Part shown: in pieces, positions 53,536 through 63,845 of the stretch
Layout of the letters: each line of letters starts with the position of its first letter
How positions within the stretch are numbered: the stretch's first letter is position 1
Source of the DNA: Clostridium novyi NT
Lineage (GTDB): Bacteria > Bacillota > Clostridia > Clostridiales > Clostridiaceae
DNA length: 64,000 nucleotides
Assembly: GCF_000014125.1 (NCBI RefSeq)
Contig: NC_008593.1
Span: forward strand, 744,001-808,000
Direction of reading: 5' to 3'
Notes under the pieces: generated by a model
Database searches by the model: none
The model's input: the letters and a program-made list of their open reading frames with translations, nothing else
Told to the model about the DNA's origin: nothing
Program-made: the position numbers and the translations under genes

Positions 53536-54272
53536 TTTCGGTAAGTTTTTTTATATTAGGGACAATCATAGGTAGCTTTTTAAGTGTTTGTATATGCAGA
53601 ATACCAGCTGGTGAATCAATAGTTTATCCACCATCACATTGTTCAAACTGTAAAAGTAATATTAAACCATACGATTTAATTCCCATTGTAAGTTATGTGA
53701 TTTTAAGAGGAAAATGTAGATACTGTAAAGAGAAAATCTCTATTAAATCACCGCTTATGGAGCTATTTACAGGAATTATGTTTTTAAGTTTATATTTAAA
53801 ATATGGACTAACATTAGACTTAATAAAATACTTAATTTTGTTTAGTTTTTTAATTGTAATAGGATGCATAGATTACAACACAACAGATGTTTACTTTAGC
53901 ACAACTTCCACTGGAATCGGAATTGGAATATTATTTTTAGTTATAAATTGGTATTTAAAATTACCAGTAAGAACATATTTCCTAGGAGCTATTATAGGAG
54001 GAATATTTATTTTATTAATTGCAGTATTAACAGGTGGAATGGGTTTTGGAGATGTTGAAATATGTATTTTTTCCGGAATATATATAGGTACTAAATTGAC
54101 GGTGTTAATGCTCTTTTTATCATTTATATTAGGGGGAGCTGTAGGGGCTATACTCATTATTTCTAAAAAGAAAAGTAGAAAAGACTATATCCCATTTGGA
54201 CCATATATATCAATAGCAACTATGATTGCAGTATTGTTTGGAGAAAAAATTATAAACTGGTATTTATATTAG
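53532..54272 (+). CDS. pilD: Prepilin peptidase / N-methyltransferase
   Basis: A 246-residue membrane protein with an N-terminal cytosolic zinc site (CSNC and CRYC, residues about 37-67) and about seven membrane segments. The catalytic aspartates lie in GCIDYNTTDVY and GGMGFGDVEIC, the GxGD-type motif of this family. It removes the prepilin leader and methylates the new N terminus. It overlaps the preceding minor prepilin by four bases. Confidence 0.93.
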   Translation: MISVSFFILGTIIGSFLSVCICRIPAGESIVYPPSHCSNCKSNIKPYDLIPIVSYVILRGKCRYCKEKISIKSPLMELFTGIMFLSLYLKYGLTLDLIKYLILFSFLIVIGCIDYNTTDVYFSTTSTGIGIGILFLVINWYLKLPVRTYFLGAIIGGIFILLIAVLTGGMGFGDVEICIFSGIYIGTKLTVLMLFLSFILGGAVGAILIISKKKSRKDYIPFGPYISIATMIAVLFGEKIINWYLY

Positions 54273-54314
54273 AAAATAGACAACATAAAAACAAAAACGT
54301 TCTGGAGGTGCAAA

Positions 54315-55373
54315 ATGTTTAAAAGAAAAGTTATATCATTTGATATTGGAAGTAAAAATATAAAATTAGTTGAAGGAAAATGTGACGGAGATAAAGTTAT
54401 TGTTACAAATATGGACATGATAGAAACTCCTAAAAATTCAATGAATGATGGGAGTATAGTTGATATTAATTTAATTGCAGAAGCAGTTAGAAAACTTATA
54501 GATAAAGTATCAACAAGGACTAAAAATGTGGTCTTTACATCTCAAAGCACATCAATAATAACAAGAACAGTAGAAATACCTTGGGCGAAAGAAAAAGATA
54601 TGAAATCAATGATAAAATATGATATAGAACAATATTTACCAATAGACCTTAATGAATACATAATAAAGCATAAAGTAATAGACGAATTTCAAAAGGAAGA
54701 AGTTAAAATGGTTAGAGCAAATGTAGTTGTTTATCCTAAAAAAATGGCAAAAGCATATTGGAGTTTAGTAGAAGAATTAGAACTTAAACCAATGGCATTA
54801 GAAGTAAGTCTAAGTGCAATGGAAAAAATATTATCATCTAAAGATATTATAACAATTAATGAAAAAGACTATCAAAAGGAAGATACAATAGCAATTGTTG
54901 ATATAGGGTCTGATGAAATTGAAATGAACATAATAGCTAATGGTAATTTAGAGTTCACAAGAGTACTTATGGGAGGAGGTGCTTATATAGATTCAAGCAT
55001 ATCAAATGAACTTTCAGTTGATATGGATGTTGCAGAAGAAAAGAAAATAATATTTGGAGATTTAACTCTCGATAATTTTTCAGGAGAGAAACAAATAGTT
55101 AATGAAGCTATGAAAAATGTTATTGATAGATGGAATTCAGAAATACTTAGAATGTTAGATTATTTTAAAAACAAAAATAAAGACAAGCAAATAAAAAAAG
55201 TATATGTACATGGAGGGACAAGCCAAATACCTGGTTTATGTCAATATATGAAAAATTCATTGGGAATTTCAGTAGAATTAATAAAAAACATTAGTACAGT
55301 TTCATTAGATAAAAAACTTGAAGATAAAGATATAACTAATTATATTAATGCTATAGGAAGTATAATAATGTAA
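54315..55373 (+). CDS. pilM: PilM, actin-like pilus assembly protein
   Basis: A 352-residue protein with an actin/FtsA-like nucleotide fold: FDIGSKNIKLVEG at the start, AIVDIGSDEIEMNII in the middle and VYVHGGTSQIPGL near the end. PilM binds the cytosolic tail of PilN. The ribosome site GGAGGTG precedes the ATG. Confidence 0.9.
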   Translation: MFKRKVISFDIGSKNIKLVEGKCDGDKVIVTNMDMIETPKNSMNDGSIVDINLIAEAVRKLIDKVSTRTKNVVFTSQSTSIITRTVEIPWAKEKDMKSMIKYDIEQYLPIDLNEYIIKHKVIDEFQKEEVKMVRANVVVYPKKMAKAYWSLVEELELKPMALEVSLSAMEKILSSKDIITINEKDYQKEDTIAIVDIGSDEIEMNIIANGNLEFTRVLMGGGAYIDSSISNELSVDMDVAEEKKIIFGDLTLDNFSGEKQIVNEAMKNVIDRWNSEILRMLDYFKNKNKDKQIKKVYVHGGTSQIPGLCQYMKNSLGISVELIKNISTVSLDKKLEDKDITNYINAIGSIIM

Positions 55374-55393
55374 TTAATAAAAATGGAGGTAGC

Positions 55394-58300
55394 ATGTATA
55401 TGGAAAAAAGTCGGAATTTTAAAAGATTTTTTACGCTGTTACTATCTACAATTTTTACAATTACTCAACTAATTACAGTTCCAGTCTTTGCGGCAACAGG
55501 AAACGATCAAAATCAAAACAAATTATTAGAAGTAACACAAGATTTCACCCCAAAATCAAAAGATAATATTTATAAATTAGGGGAAAGTTTTGACATAAAT
55601 TATAAAATCAAGCCTAAGGATATAAATAAGAAAGAATATGATTATTGGTACAAATCTAAAGATAAGAAAAAAGAAATAGTGTTGGTTATGGATACATCTA
55701 CAAGTATGAAATGTTTAGTGGAACCAGAAAGTTATGATATTGATAATTGTGTTCCAACTAAAGAAGGTCATATAGTTTATATTAAGGATAAAAGTTATTT
55801 AGTCAATACTACATTTTTGCGAGGGAGTAGACATAAACTATTTTATATTACAATGGGAACTACTAACTACTATATTCAGGGAAATAAATGTTATAGACAA
55901 AGTTCTTATAATGAGAAAAATAGATTGAAACATGCTCAAGAATCAGCAATAAAATTTGTGAAAAAATTTGAAAATGATAAAAATATATCTATAGGATTAG
56001 TATCTTTTGATACTAGAGCTATTGAACAAAAAGAGCTTACATCAAGTTTAAGTGAAGTTAAGAGCAGTATAAATAATTTAAAAGTAGCTTATAATGGAGC
56101 TACTAATATAGAAGCTGGATTAAAAAGTGCACAAAAAATTCTAAAAAAAGGAAATGAAGATGCTGATAAATATGTAATATTGATGTCTGATGGTTTTCCA
56201 ACTGCATTTGATTATGCGGGTGAAAAATTTGAAGAAAATTTTAATGAACATGAAGTGCAAGATAATACCTTTATAAATTTTGGTTACAATGATTATAGGG
56301 GTTATGCTATGAAACATTCTATAAATCAAGCCGATAGTTTAAAAAAAGTTGGTATAAATAGCTTTATTATAGGTTTTAGTGATGGTGCTAATAGTGAGAA
56401 ATTAAATAAAATAGCTAAAGCTGCAGGTGGAGAATATGAAGAAGCTAGAAATACAGATGCTTTAAATGGGGCTTATAATAAGATAGAAACTAAAGTAAAA
56501 GCGCCATTAATTAAGAACTTACAGCTTGAATTTAATGTTCAACAAGGATTAGCAATTGAAGAATTTAAAAATTCTATTACAAATGAGACTATACAATTCA
56601 TGAAAAAAGATAATAATGCATACTATATCAACTTAGAGAATATGGTTTATGATTCTGATAAAGATAATTCTAATATTTACTCTTGTAAAAATAAAGATTT
56701 AAATATAAAAGTAAAATTTAGAACTTTAAAAGAGGGAAAATACAGCATTACATCCTTTATAAATAGACAAGAAAATAATTCTAAAGAAAATTTATACACG
56801 AATTCACAGGATATAATTATAATAAAAGATTCTTTATTAGAATTAAATCAAAATATATGTGATAAAAAAGATAAAGGTTATAATGTGGGTGATGAAATAA
56901 AAATTAATTATAATATAAAGTTAAAACCTACGGAATATCTTAATGAAACCAATAATGATAATAAAAAAGAAGAAGTTAATAAAAAAAGAAAGAAAAGAAT
57001 AGTTTTAGCTATAGATACATCTGGAAGTATGGATAGTAAAGAAGCAAGTTTATCGGAATCACAACAACAAGATGATAAATGTAAGGGAAAGTTAATGTAT
57101 TATTTTGATATAAAAACTTTTAAGTATAAAGTGTTTCTATATAATGATAAGACTAAGGGACTTTGGAATAGGATATTTGGAGACGGGTTTATTTCACAAG
57201 TTATGGGAAAACCTCTTAACTTTTATTTTAACACAATGATTGCAACCCCAGGATATTTACAAAAAATAAATGGTAGAGTATTTCACTTAATTAAATTATG
57301 TAAGGGAATATTTGTTCCTAAGATATTAAGAGGAAAATTTATAGATAGGACTATAGATACACTTATAGACATAAATGAAAATTTAATTAGTGCTCCATTG
57401 AATGCATTTCAAAAATTAATGGAATTACTTCAACATATTTTCTTTGGAGAAGATCCTATAGAAATATCTTCAGTGCAACTGGCAAGTGGAAACTTTACTA
57501 TTAATGGAAAGAAATATTATGTAAAAGATAATAAAGTATATGAATTTAATGAACAAGATAGAAGTAGAATTGATTCTGTAAAAAAAGTAGCAAATGATTT
57601 TGTGGATAAGTTTAAGGATGATGAAAATACTGAAATTGCTATAGTTAGATATTCAAGTAAAGCAGATGTAGTACTAGATAATAGTAATAAGGTATTTTTA
57701 AGTAGTAAAGATAATGAAACAATAAAGAAGAGAATAAATTCTTTAAAAGCCGATGTAGCTACTAATATAGGAGATGGAATAAGAAAATCATATTCTATAC
57801 TTGATAAATGTGATAAAGATAGTGAAAAATATATGATTCTTATGACAGATGGAGTTCCTACTGCGTATACTTGTTATGCAAACACTATTAAGACATTAAA
57901 TAATTGTAAATATGGTGAAGAAGAACTTGATTTGGGATATTGTCCAGAAGGTTATATTGAGTGTTATAATAGAAAGTATTACTATAGCGAAGTCAAAGGT
58001 GATTTTAAATTAGAAAATGATAATAGAGATGAAGGATACGTTATAAAATTTGGTGATGAATATGATAAAAATGCTTTAGAATATGCTAAACAAGCTATGC
58101 AAAAATCAAAGAGTAAGAATATAAATAATGTAATTGTAGGTTTTAGTGATGGAATAGATACTAAAAAGTTAAAGGAAATAGCGGGAGATAATGCTCAATA
58201 TAAAGAAGCTAAAGATTTAGGTGAATTATCAAAACAATATGATGAGATACAAAAGGATATAAATACTATAAAGGCACCTTGTGTAAGTAATTTAGAATTT

Positions 58301-59152
58301 AATTTAAAACTTCCAAAAGGCTTAGAATTAGTAGATGACTTTAGTAATAATTCAAATTTTAAATTGCAAAAATCCGCAGATAATTCTTCGACTATTATAG
58401 GAAAAATAAATGATGTAAAATACATTAAGTCCCAAGATGGAAAAACTTATATTCCTGAAAGAGATAATATTAATTTTGACATAAAAGTAAAGATTAAAGA
58501 AAACAAAGACTATGTATTAGGTGAAAATAATAATAAAGCAACTTTAAGTTATAAAGATTTATATGGTGTTGAGTATACAGAAGGATTTACTCCAACAATT
58601 AATATAACAATGAGTAAACTAGATATAGAAGTTGATAAATTTGGAATACTAAAGTCAATTTCAGATAAGGATAAAGAGAATTTAGATAAAGATAACGATT
58701 TTATAAAGAATTATATACAAGATACTGATATTAAGATAATGAATAATTTTATGTATCAAGTAGGTATTGTAATAAAACCTTGTAATAAATCAGATGAAAA
58801 TGATGAAGGTAATATAAAAGAAGATATAAAGATAAAAAATAGTTTTAGTACAAATAATAATGTTAATATTAAGTTAATAAATGAAAATTCACCTAATGGA
58901 GTATTTTTATATGAGTTAAATGGAAATGATTTAGAAAGAATTTCAAATGATAAAATATCTGTGAATAAAGGAGAGATTACTATAAAAGGAGGAACTCTTA
59001 AAAAAGGACAACAATATATAGTTACCCAGGGTATATTATTTAAAAACATAGAAAGCAATACAGTCTTAAAAGATGACATTGAAATAAATGGTGATAAAAC
59101 TTCAAAACAAATAACAATAAATAAGACTGATAACTTACCAAATCTTGATTAA
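55394..59152 (+). CDS. Secreted protein with two von Willebrand A domains, pilus-locus adhesin candidate
   Basis: The ribosome site GGAGGT fits ATG 55394 or ATG 55400; a signal peptide ends near PVFAATG. The 1252-residue protein has two vWA domains. MIDAS motifs are DTSTS at Asp100 and DTSGS at Asp541; each domain later has GATN or VATN and SDG or TDG, so metal binding looks intact in both. Between the first strand and the first helix there are inserts of about 75 and 175 residues. Beta-rich, adhesin-like segments follow each vWA. No LPXTG or C-terminal membrane helix is present. It starts 20 bases after pilM, so it is probably part of the pilus operon and may act like PilY1-type tip proteins; that role is inference. 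Confidence 0.8.
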   Translation: MYMEKSRNFKRFFTLLLSTIFTITQLITVPVFAATGNDQNQNKLLEVTQDFTPKSKDNIYKLGESFDINYKIKPKDINKKEYDYWYKSKDKKKEIVLVMDTSTSMKCLVEPESYDIDNCVPTKEGHIVYIKDKSYLVNTTFLRGSRHKLFYITMGTTNYYIQGNKCYRQSSYNEKNRLKHAQESAIKFVKKFENDKNISIGLVSFDTRAIEQKELTSSLSEVKSSINNLKVAYNGATNIEAGLKSAQKILKKGNEDADKYVILMSDGFPTAFDYAGEKFEENFNEHEVQDNTFINFGYNDYRGYAMKHSINQADSLKKVGINSFIIGFSDGANSEKLNKIAKAAGGEYEEARNTDALNGAYNKIETKVKAPLIKNLQLEFNVQQGLAIEEFKNSITNETIQFMKKDNNAYYINLENMVYDSDKDNSNIYSCKNKDLNIKVKFRTLKEGKYSITSFINRQENNSKENLYTNSQDIIIIKDSLLELNQNICDKKDKGYNVGDEIKINYNIKLKPTEYLNETNNDNKKEEVNKKRKKRIVLAIDTSGSMDSKEASLSESQQQDDKCKGKLMYYFDIKTFKYKVFLYNDKTKGLWNRIFGDGFISQVMGKPLNFYFNTMIATPGYLQKINGRVFHLIKLCKGIFVPKILRGKFIDRTIDTLIDINENLISAPLNAFQKLMELLQHIFFGEDPIEISSVQLASGNFTINGKKYYVKDNKVYEFNEQDRSRIDSVKKVANDFVDKFKDDENTEIAIVRYSSKADVVLDNSNKVFLSSKDNETIKKRINSLKADVATNIGDGIRKSYSILDKCDKDSEKYMILMTDGVPTAYTCYANTIKTLNNCKYGEEELDLGYCPEGYIECYNRKYYYSEVKGDFKLENDNRDEGYVIKFGDEYDKNALEYAKQAMQKSKSKNINNVIVGFSDGIDTKKLKEIAGDNAQYKEAKDLGELSKQYDEIQKDINTIKAPCVSNLEFNLKLPKGLELVDDFSNNSNFKLQKSADNSSTIIGKINDVKYIKSQDGKTYIPERDNINFDIKVKIKENKDYVLGENNNKATLSYKDLYGVEYTEGFTPTINITMSKLDIEVDKFGILKSISDKDKENLDKDNDFIKNYIQDTDIKIMNNFMYQVGIVIKPCNKSDENDEGNIKEDIKIKNSFSTNNNVNIKLINENSPNGVFLYELNGNDLERISNDKISVNKGEITIKGGTLKKGQQYIVTQGILFKNIESNTVLKDDIEINGDKTSKQITINKTDNLPNLD

Positions 59153-59155
59153 ACC

Positions 59156-59188
59156 AACACCACCTCTAAATAGGTGGTGTTTTGTTTT
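59156..59188 (+). terminator. Terminator at the end of the pilus operon
   Basis: AACACCACCT pairs with AGGTGGTGTT across six bases, with T-rich tail. A TATAAT at 59211 with a TTGGAA at 59187 (spacer 18) suggests a new promoter for the next gene. Confidence 0.85.
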
Positions 59189-59297
59189 GGAAAAATATAG
59201 TATAATATAAAAGCTAAAAAAGTAGTTATAATCATAAGTTGGTAAATATTAATATAATGTAATAATAGGAATTTAAAATAAATAAGAAGGAGTTAAT

Positions 59298-61424
59298 ATG
59301 AGAAAATTAAAAAGAATAAGTATTTTGTTTATGAGCTTAGTTTTTATAATTAGTCAGGGTATAGGTATAAAAGTATTTGCTACAGAAAATAAAAAATCTA
59401 ATTTAACATCCCAGTTTCAACTAAAACAAAATATCAATGCAAAAAATTATACAGTAGGTGAAACATTTGATATAAGCTATGATATAGGTTCTCTTATGGG
59501 TGTAAATAAAAAAGATTATGATGATGCTAATTCAAAGGATAAAGAAATAGTTCTTCTAGTAGATACTTCTGGAAGTATGATTGATAGAAAAGTAGAGGGA
59601 AAATATAGAATAAATTATTCAGTAGATCAAGTATTTATTGAAAAAGAATGGAAATGGTACAGAAGAGTTTCTTTAGAAAATGGACAAAAGTATATTATTC
59701 ATGAATTGTTATATACATCTGAAAGAGATATTATAATAAATGGACAAATTTATACTGAGTATATTGAGATAGATAATAAAAGATATTATTTAAAATATGA
59801 TTATTCAGATGGAAGTTGGTATGCTATTGCATATTCAGAATCTAAAATTGATGAATTACAAAAGGCGGCTAAGAATTTTGTGAATAAGTTTGAAACAAAG
59901 TCAAATACAAAAATAGGTTTAGTGTCTTATGGTAATAAAGGAGAAGTGGTTCATTCGCTTACTAATGAATTAGATCGTATCAATAGTTCAATAGATTATG
60001 GATTATCTGTTTATGGTGCTACAAATATAGGAGATGGAATAAGAAAGGCTAATGGATTGTTAAACAATGGCAGTAATGCTGATAAATATATAGTTTTAAT
60101 GACAGATGGTATTCCAACAGCGGCTACTTGTTATAGTAATGTAAAAAGTGAAAGAACAGAGCATTATAGTAATTTTTATAGAAGGAATATATATGATACA
60201 CCAGTTGGAGCAATTTTAGATGGATATGGAAGAGAGTTAGAAAAATTTAATTTAATAACAGACTATAACTATAAGTTTGAGTATAATCCTAAAGATTACA
60301 TTTATTCAGATGAAAATATTATTATAAATCGTGGTGACAATGATTATGGTAATATAGCTTTAAATTACGCAAAAGAGTCATTAAAAAGAGCTAGTGAAAA
60401 TGGGGTAAACAACTTCGTTGTAGGTTTTAGTAATGGAATTAGTAGAGATAAACTAACTCAGATAGCAGATGCAGGTAATGGATACTATAGAGAAGCTATG
60501 CATGGTGATGAACTTGAAGATGTTTATAATAGAATAGCCGATGAAATAAAAAATCCCGTAGTAAAAGATATTGAATTTAAATTGAATTTACCAGATGGAT
60601 TAGTTATAGAAGATATAGTTTCAAATAGTTCTAAAGAGAGTTTAAAGGATAAGCTAAATGTTAGCATAAGCAAAGATGGAAGAAGTATAAAATTTAAATT
60701 AGATAATATATCATACAATGAAGAAAAAGATGAAAATGGAAATATTAAATATGTTGTAAGTAAGGATCAATTAGAGAAGTTTAAGTTTAGTATAAAGGTA
60801 AAAGCTAATAAAAGTGGGGAATATACAATAGGCGATAAAGAAAGTTATGGAGGTATAAATTATACAGATGTAGATGGACAGCATCAAGAAAAAGCCTTCG
60901 GAAAAGAAACATTTACAATTAAAGATGATAAAGCGGCTTTATCTGTAGAAAAGATGGGAGTATTTTATCAACAAAATGGAAAGATTTTAAATAAAGATAT
61001 AAAATTAATAAATGGATTTAGATATCAAGTAGGAACTGTTATAAATATAGGAGATGGACAAAAGGCTGAAGATTTTATAGAAAATGATAGCATCCTAAAG
61101 TCATCTATTTCTGGTATAAAAACAGTTGGAAAATCTAATTTAAAATTGTATTCAGTAGATGGAGACAAGATACAGTTAGTAAAGAATATCAAAAAGAGTG
61201 GGAATAATTGTATTAAAATACCTAAAAATACTCTTAAAAAGAATGGCAAGTATATTTTAGTTGAAGATGTTATAAATATTAGTAATAATGATAAAGACAA
61301 AAATAATAAAGAAAAAAGTTTTGAATTGAAAAACACTATTGAATTACAAAATGATAAAAATAAAGCTGTAGTTAATGGAAATATGAATTTTAAAGCATTA
61401 AATAGTTTACCAAATGTAGACTAA
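59298..61424 (+). CDS. Secreted protein with one von Willebrand A domain, paralogue of the preceding
   Basis: A 708-residue protein with signal peptide to about residue 30 (IGIKVFATE). MIDAS DTSGS begins at Asp89, with GATNIGDG and VLMTDGIPTAA completing the site. An insert of about 95 residues follows the first strand. C-terminal beta-rich domains resemble those of the larger paralogue (LSVEKMGVFYQQ, YQVGTVINIG). Both end in LPNxD. It has its own putative promoter and a terminator after the stop. It may be an alternative or additional pilus tip protein. Confidence 0.78.
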   Translation: MRKLKRISILFMSLVFIISQGIGIKVFATENKKSNLTSQFQLKQNINAKNYTVGETFDISYDIGSLMGVNKKDYDDANSKDKEIVLLVDTSGSMIDRKVEGKYRINYSVDQVFIEKEWKWYRRVSLENGQKYIIHELLYTSERDIIINGQIYTEYIEIDNKRYYLKYDYSDGSWYAIAYSESKIDELQKAAKNFVNKFETKSNTKIGLVSYGNKGEVVHSLTNELDRINSSIDYGLSVYGATNIGDGIRKANGLLNNGSNADKYIVLMTDGIPTAATCYSNVKSERTEHYSNFYRRNIYDTPVGAILDGYGRELEKFNLITDYNYKFEYNPKDYIYSDENIIINRGDNDYGNIALNYAKESLKRASENGVNNFVVGFSNGISRDKLTQIADAGNGYYREAMHGDELEDVYNRIADEIKNPVVKDIEFKLNLPDGLVIEDIVSNSSKESLKDKLNVSISKDGRSIKFKLDNISYNEEKDENGNIKYVVSKDQLEKFKFSIKVKANKSGEYTIGDKESYGGINYTDVDGQHQEKAFGKETFTIKDDKAALSVEKMGVFYQQNGKILNKDIKLINGFRYQVGTVINIGDGQKAEDFIENDSILKSSISGIKTVGKSNLKLYSVDGDKIQLVKNIKKSGNNCIKIPKNTLKKNGKYILVEDVINISNNDKDKNNKEKSFELKNTIELQNDKNKAVVNGNMNFKALNSLPNVD

Positions 61425-61436
61425 TACCATTAAAAT

Positions 61437-61476
61437 AGGGATATATTAAGTACTAAATATTACTTAATATATCCCT
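61437..61476. terminator. Bidirectional terminator between the vWA gene and the MFS gene
   Basis: AGGGATATATTAAGTA and TACTTAATATATCCCT form a perfect 16-bp stem with an eight-base loop, with A/T-rich flanks on both sides. Confidence 0.88.
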
Positions 61477-61494
61477 TTATTTTATATAATATAT

Positions 61495-63153
61495 TTAATT
61501 TTTAGATGCTTTATTACGAAGCATAAGAGTAAATATTAAACCTAGTATAGCTAAACAACAAGATGCTATAAACATATTTTTAAATCCACTATTTAGTGTG
61601 CTTTGAAAAGCTTGTTCTATTGAAAATCTGCTATTTTCTATTTTGTTTAAATAATCAGCTTTAAAAGAAGTGGCAAAAGGATTTCCTTTTGGCATCATTT
61701 TATCTATCATAGCTGATGAAAAATCTTTAACTGCATCAACTATTGTTGTAACATCTGATGTTTTAAACTTTTCTAAAATAGGTTTAGGTATTGAATTTGA
61801 AATCATATCATGTCCATGTGATCCTGGAACATTTATAGGAGGAAGTATGTTTTGTATATTATTAGGTATCTTTTTTGATGCCTCAACTATAAAATTTACC
61901 ATTATATTTGGAGATATAGTAACTCCAATTGAACGAATTAATGATAATGTTGATAGAGCTGAGGCAGATTCTTCAGATGATACATAATTTAGCATTAAGT
62001 AATTTAGGGGAGTTCCCATAGTAAATCCCATTCCAAGACCAATAAATGCAAGTCCTATAAGAATAGAAAGAAATCCAGGATGAGATGTTACGAAAAATGC
62101 CATAAATAGTGTGCCTATAATGGTGCATAAGAATCCAATAGTCATTATAAATTTAGCTGAATACTTATCAATTAATTTTCCACCAAGGGGAGCTGCAACT
62201 CCAGAGAATATGGCCATTAAAGTAACTAAGTAGCCACCACTACCTGTTTTGATTTTAAGTATATTTTCTGCAAATTGAGGAACAAATACAACTCCCATAA
62301 GACCTGTACCAACAATAAAACTTATTACAAGAGTTAGGCGTATTTGTCTATCACTAAAATATTTTAAATTTAGTACAGGGTCATCCACATTTCTTTCTAC
62401 AGCAATAAATACTGGTATAAGAATAACAAATATTAAAAGATAAGGATAAACAGATGTACTTTTTATGCTTTCCTTAAAGTGAAAGAAGTTTAAATTAGTT
62501 AAGGCATACATAATTGAAACTATAATTAAACTTAAAATAACACTTCCTTTTAAATCTAAAGATTTTGTAGTATCTGCTTTACTTTCTTCTAAATTCTTCA
62601 TTAATATTAATATTATTATACTTATAGGTATATTTATAAAGAAAATCCAACCCCAATTTTCATTTCCAGCTATGTTTAGTACAGTAGAGCCCAAAGTTGG
62701 TCCAAGCATTGTTGCAATTCCATATATAGAACCTACAAGTCCTAAAGCAGAACCTCTTTTTTCTTTAGGAAAACTTTGCCCTATCATAGCTGTTGCAATA
62801 GGCATTATTCCACCACCACCAATTGCCTGAATTACTCTTGATATTAAAAGCATTGAGAAGTTGCCATAAAAGTTTGTAATACCACAAAGGGTTGATCCAA
62901 GGGCAAAGATCACAATACTAATACCATAAACTTTTTTTCTGCCGTATATATCTGAAAGCTTACTTGAAATTGGCATAGAAACGGCATAAGCAAGGGTGTA
63001 TATAGTTATCATCCAAACTCCTATGTTCCCACTTATATTAAAACTGTTTGTTATTACAGTTCTTGCAGGAGATACAATACCGCTATCTATAGCACCCATA
63101 AATATTCCTAATAAGAAGACTATGAGTGCTCCAAAATGACTTTTTTTATTCAT
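61495..63153 (-). CDS. MFS multidrug efflux transporter, DHA2 (14-TM) family
   Basis: The 552-residue protein has about 14 membrane segments. Motif A variant SKLSDIYGRKKVYG follows TM2 and motif C-like AIGGGGIMPIATAMIG and GLVGSIYGIATMLGPTLGS are present. This is the EmrB/QacA-type proton-coupled drug exporter pattern. A large external loop between the last segments holds about 100 residues. The ribosome site AAAGGAG precedes the ATG, and a TetR-type operator lies 24-36 bases upstream. It is encoded downstream of its probable regulator on the same strand. Confidence 0.9.
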   Translation of the reverse strand: MNKKSHFGALIVFLLGIFMGAIDSGIVSPARTVITNSFNISGNIGVWMITIYTLAYAVSMPISSKLSDIYGRKKVYGISIVIFALGSTLCGITNFYGNFSMLLISRVIQAIGGGGIMPIATAMIGQSFPKEKRGSALGLVGSIYGIATMLGPTLGSTVLNIAGNENWGWIFFINIPISIIILILMKNLEESKADTTKSLDLKGSVILSLIIVSIMYALTNLNFFHFKESIKSTSVYPYLLIFVILIPVFIAVERNVDDPVLNLKYFSDRQIRLTLVISFIVGTGLMGVVFVPQFAENILKIKTGSGGYLVTLMAIFSGVAAPLGGKLIDKYSAKFIMTIGFLCTIIGTLFMAFFVTSHPGFLSILIGLAFIGLGMGFTMGTPLNYLMLNYVSSEESASALSTLSLIRSIGVTISPNIMVNFIVEASKKIPNNIQNILPPINVPGSHGHDMISNSIPKPILEKFKTSDVTTIVDAVKDFSSAMIDKMMPKGNPFATSFKADYLNKIENSRFSIEQAFQSTLNSGFKNMFIASCCLAILGLIFTLMLRNKASKN

Positions 63154-63176
63154 AGTTAGAAAACTCCTTTCAATGT

Positions 63177-63189
63177 TGAACTATGTTCA
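63177..63189. promoter_or_regulatory. TetR operator upstream of the MFS gene
   Basis: TGAACTATGTTCA has five-base inverted arms around TAT. The GAACTATGTTC core is also found at 63846-63856. Confidence 0.7.
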
Positions 63190-63294
63190 TAAAGAGATAA
63201 AATATATAAATATATTCTTAATAATAAATATTAAAAATATATTTATAAATAGCTAACAAATAATCCCATTACAAGACTTATATTTATAATATAC

Positions 63295-63825
63295 TTATAT
63301 ATTTAGAAATTGACACAATTCCTCAAAAGATATGTAGTGAGTTTTAGTTAGATAAAAAAGATTAGATATTATAAAAATAGCAAATTTATATGAATCTAAA
63401 TCATTCTTAAAAGTTCCTTTTTCTTTTTCAATATCTATAAGTTCACTAAGACGTTTATATAGATTAGAAAAATAAGAATCACGTCTACATTTAATTCCTT
63501 TTACAGAGGAAATTTCATAAAATATAGCTATGTATTCATCCAAAAATAAATTAAAAGAGTTATATAACTTCTCTATTTTTTCTTTGAAAGATATATCACT
63601 ATGCTTTAGGACTTCAATAAGTTCTATACTTTTATTAAAATCATTTTTTAAAATTTCCATAACTAACTCATCTTTTGTGGAAAAATAATTATAAAAAGTA
63701 CCTATACCAATATTACAAGATTTAGCTATTTGTCTTATGTTAAGTGCTTTGTAATTTTCCTCTATTAGAATTCTTTTGCTTTCACTTAAAATAGTGTCTT
63801 TTATATTTTCTAGTATTTTAGGCAT
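63295..63825 (-). CDS. TetR-family transcriptional repressor
   Basis: ATG 63825 follows AAGGTGG by eight bases; the upstream in-frame GTG 63837 overlaps the ribosome site. The 176-residue protein has the TetR helix-turn-helix (ALNIRQIAKSCNIGIGTFYN) at about residues 30-50 and a helical ligand-binding domain. Operators with the core GAACTATGTTC lie at its own promoter and before the MFS gene, so it probably represses itself and the pump until a substrate binds. Confidence 0.88.
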   Translation of the reverse strand: MPKILENIKDTILSESKRILIEENYKALNIRQIAKSCNIGIGTFYNYFSTKDELVMEILKNDFNKSIELIEVLKHSDISFKEKIEKLYNSFNLFLDEYIAIFYEISSVKGIKCRRDSYFSNLYKRLSELIDIEKEKGTFKNDLDSYKFAIFIISNLFYLTKTHYISFEELCQFLNI

Positions 63826-63845
63826 TAAAATAACCACCTTTTTAT

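Noticed and set aside
59187..59216. Strong promoter before the second vWA gene
   Set aside because: TATAAT is good, but the -35 (TTGGAA) is weak and overlaps the terminator tail; mentioned only within the terminator entry.
55394..61424. Sortase-anchored adhesins
   Set aside because: Neither vWA protein has LPXTG, a hydrophobic stretch or a basic tail at its C terminus.
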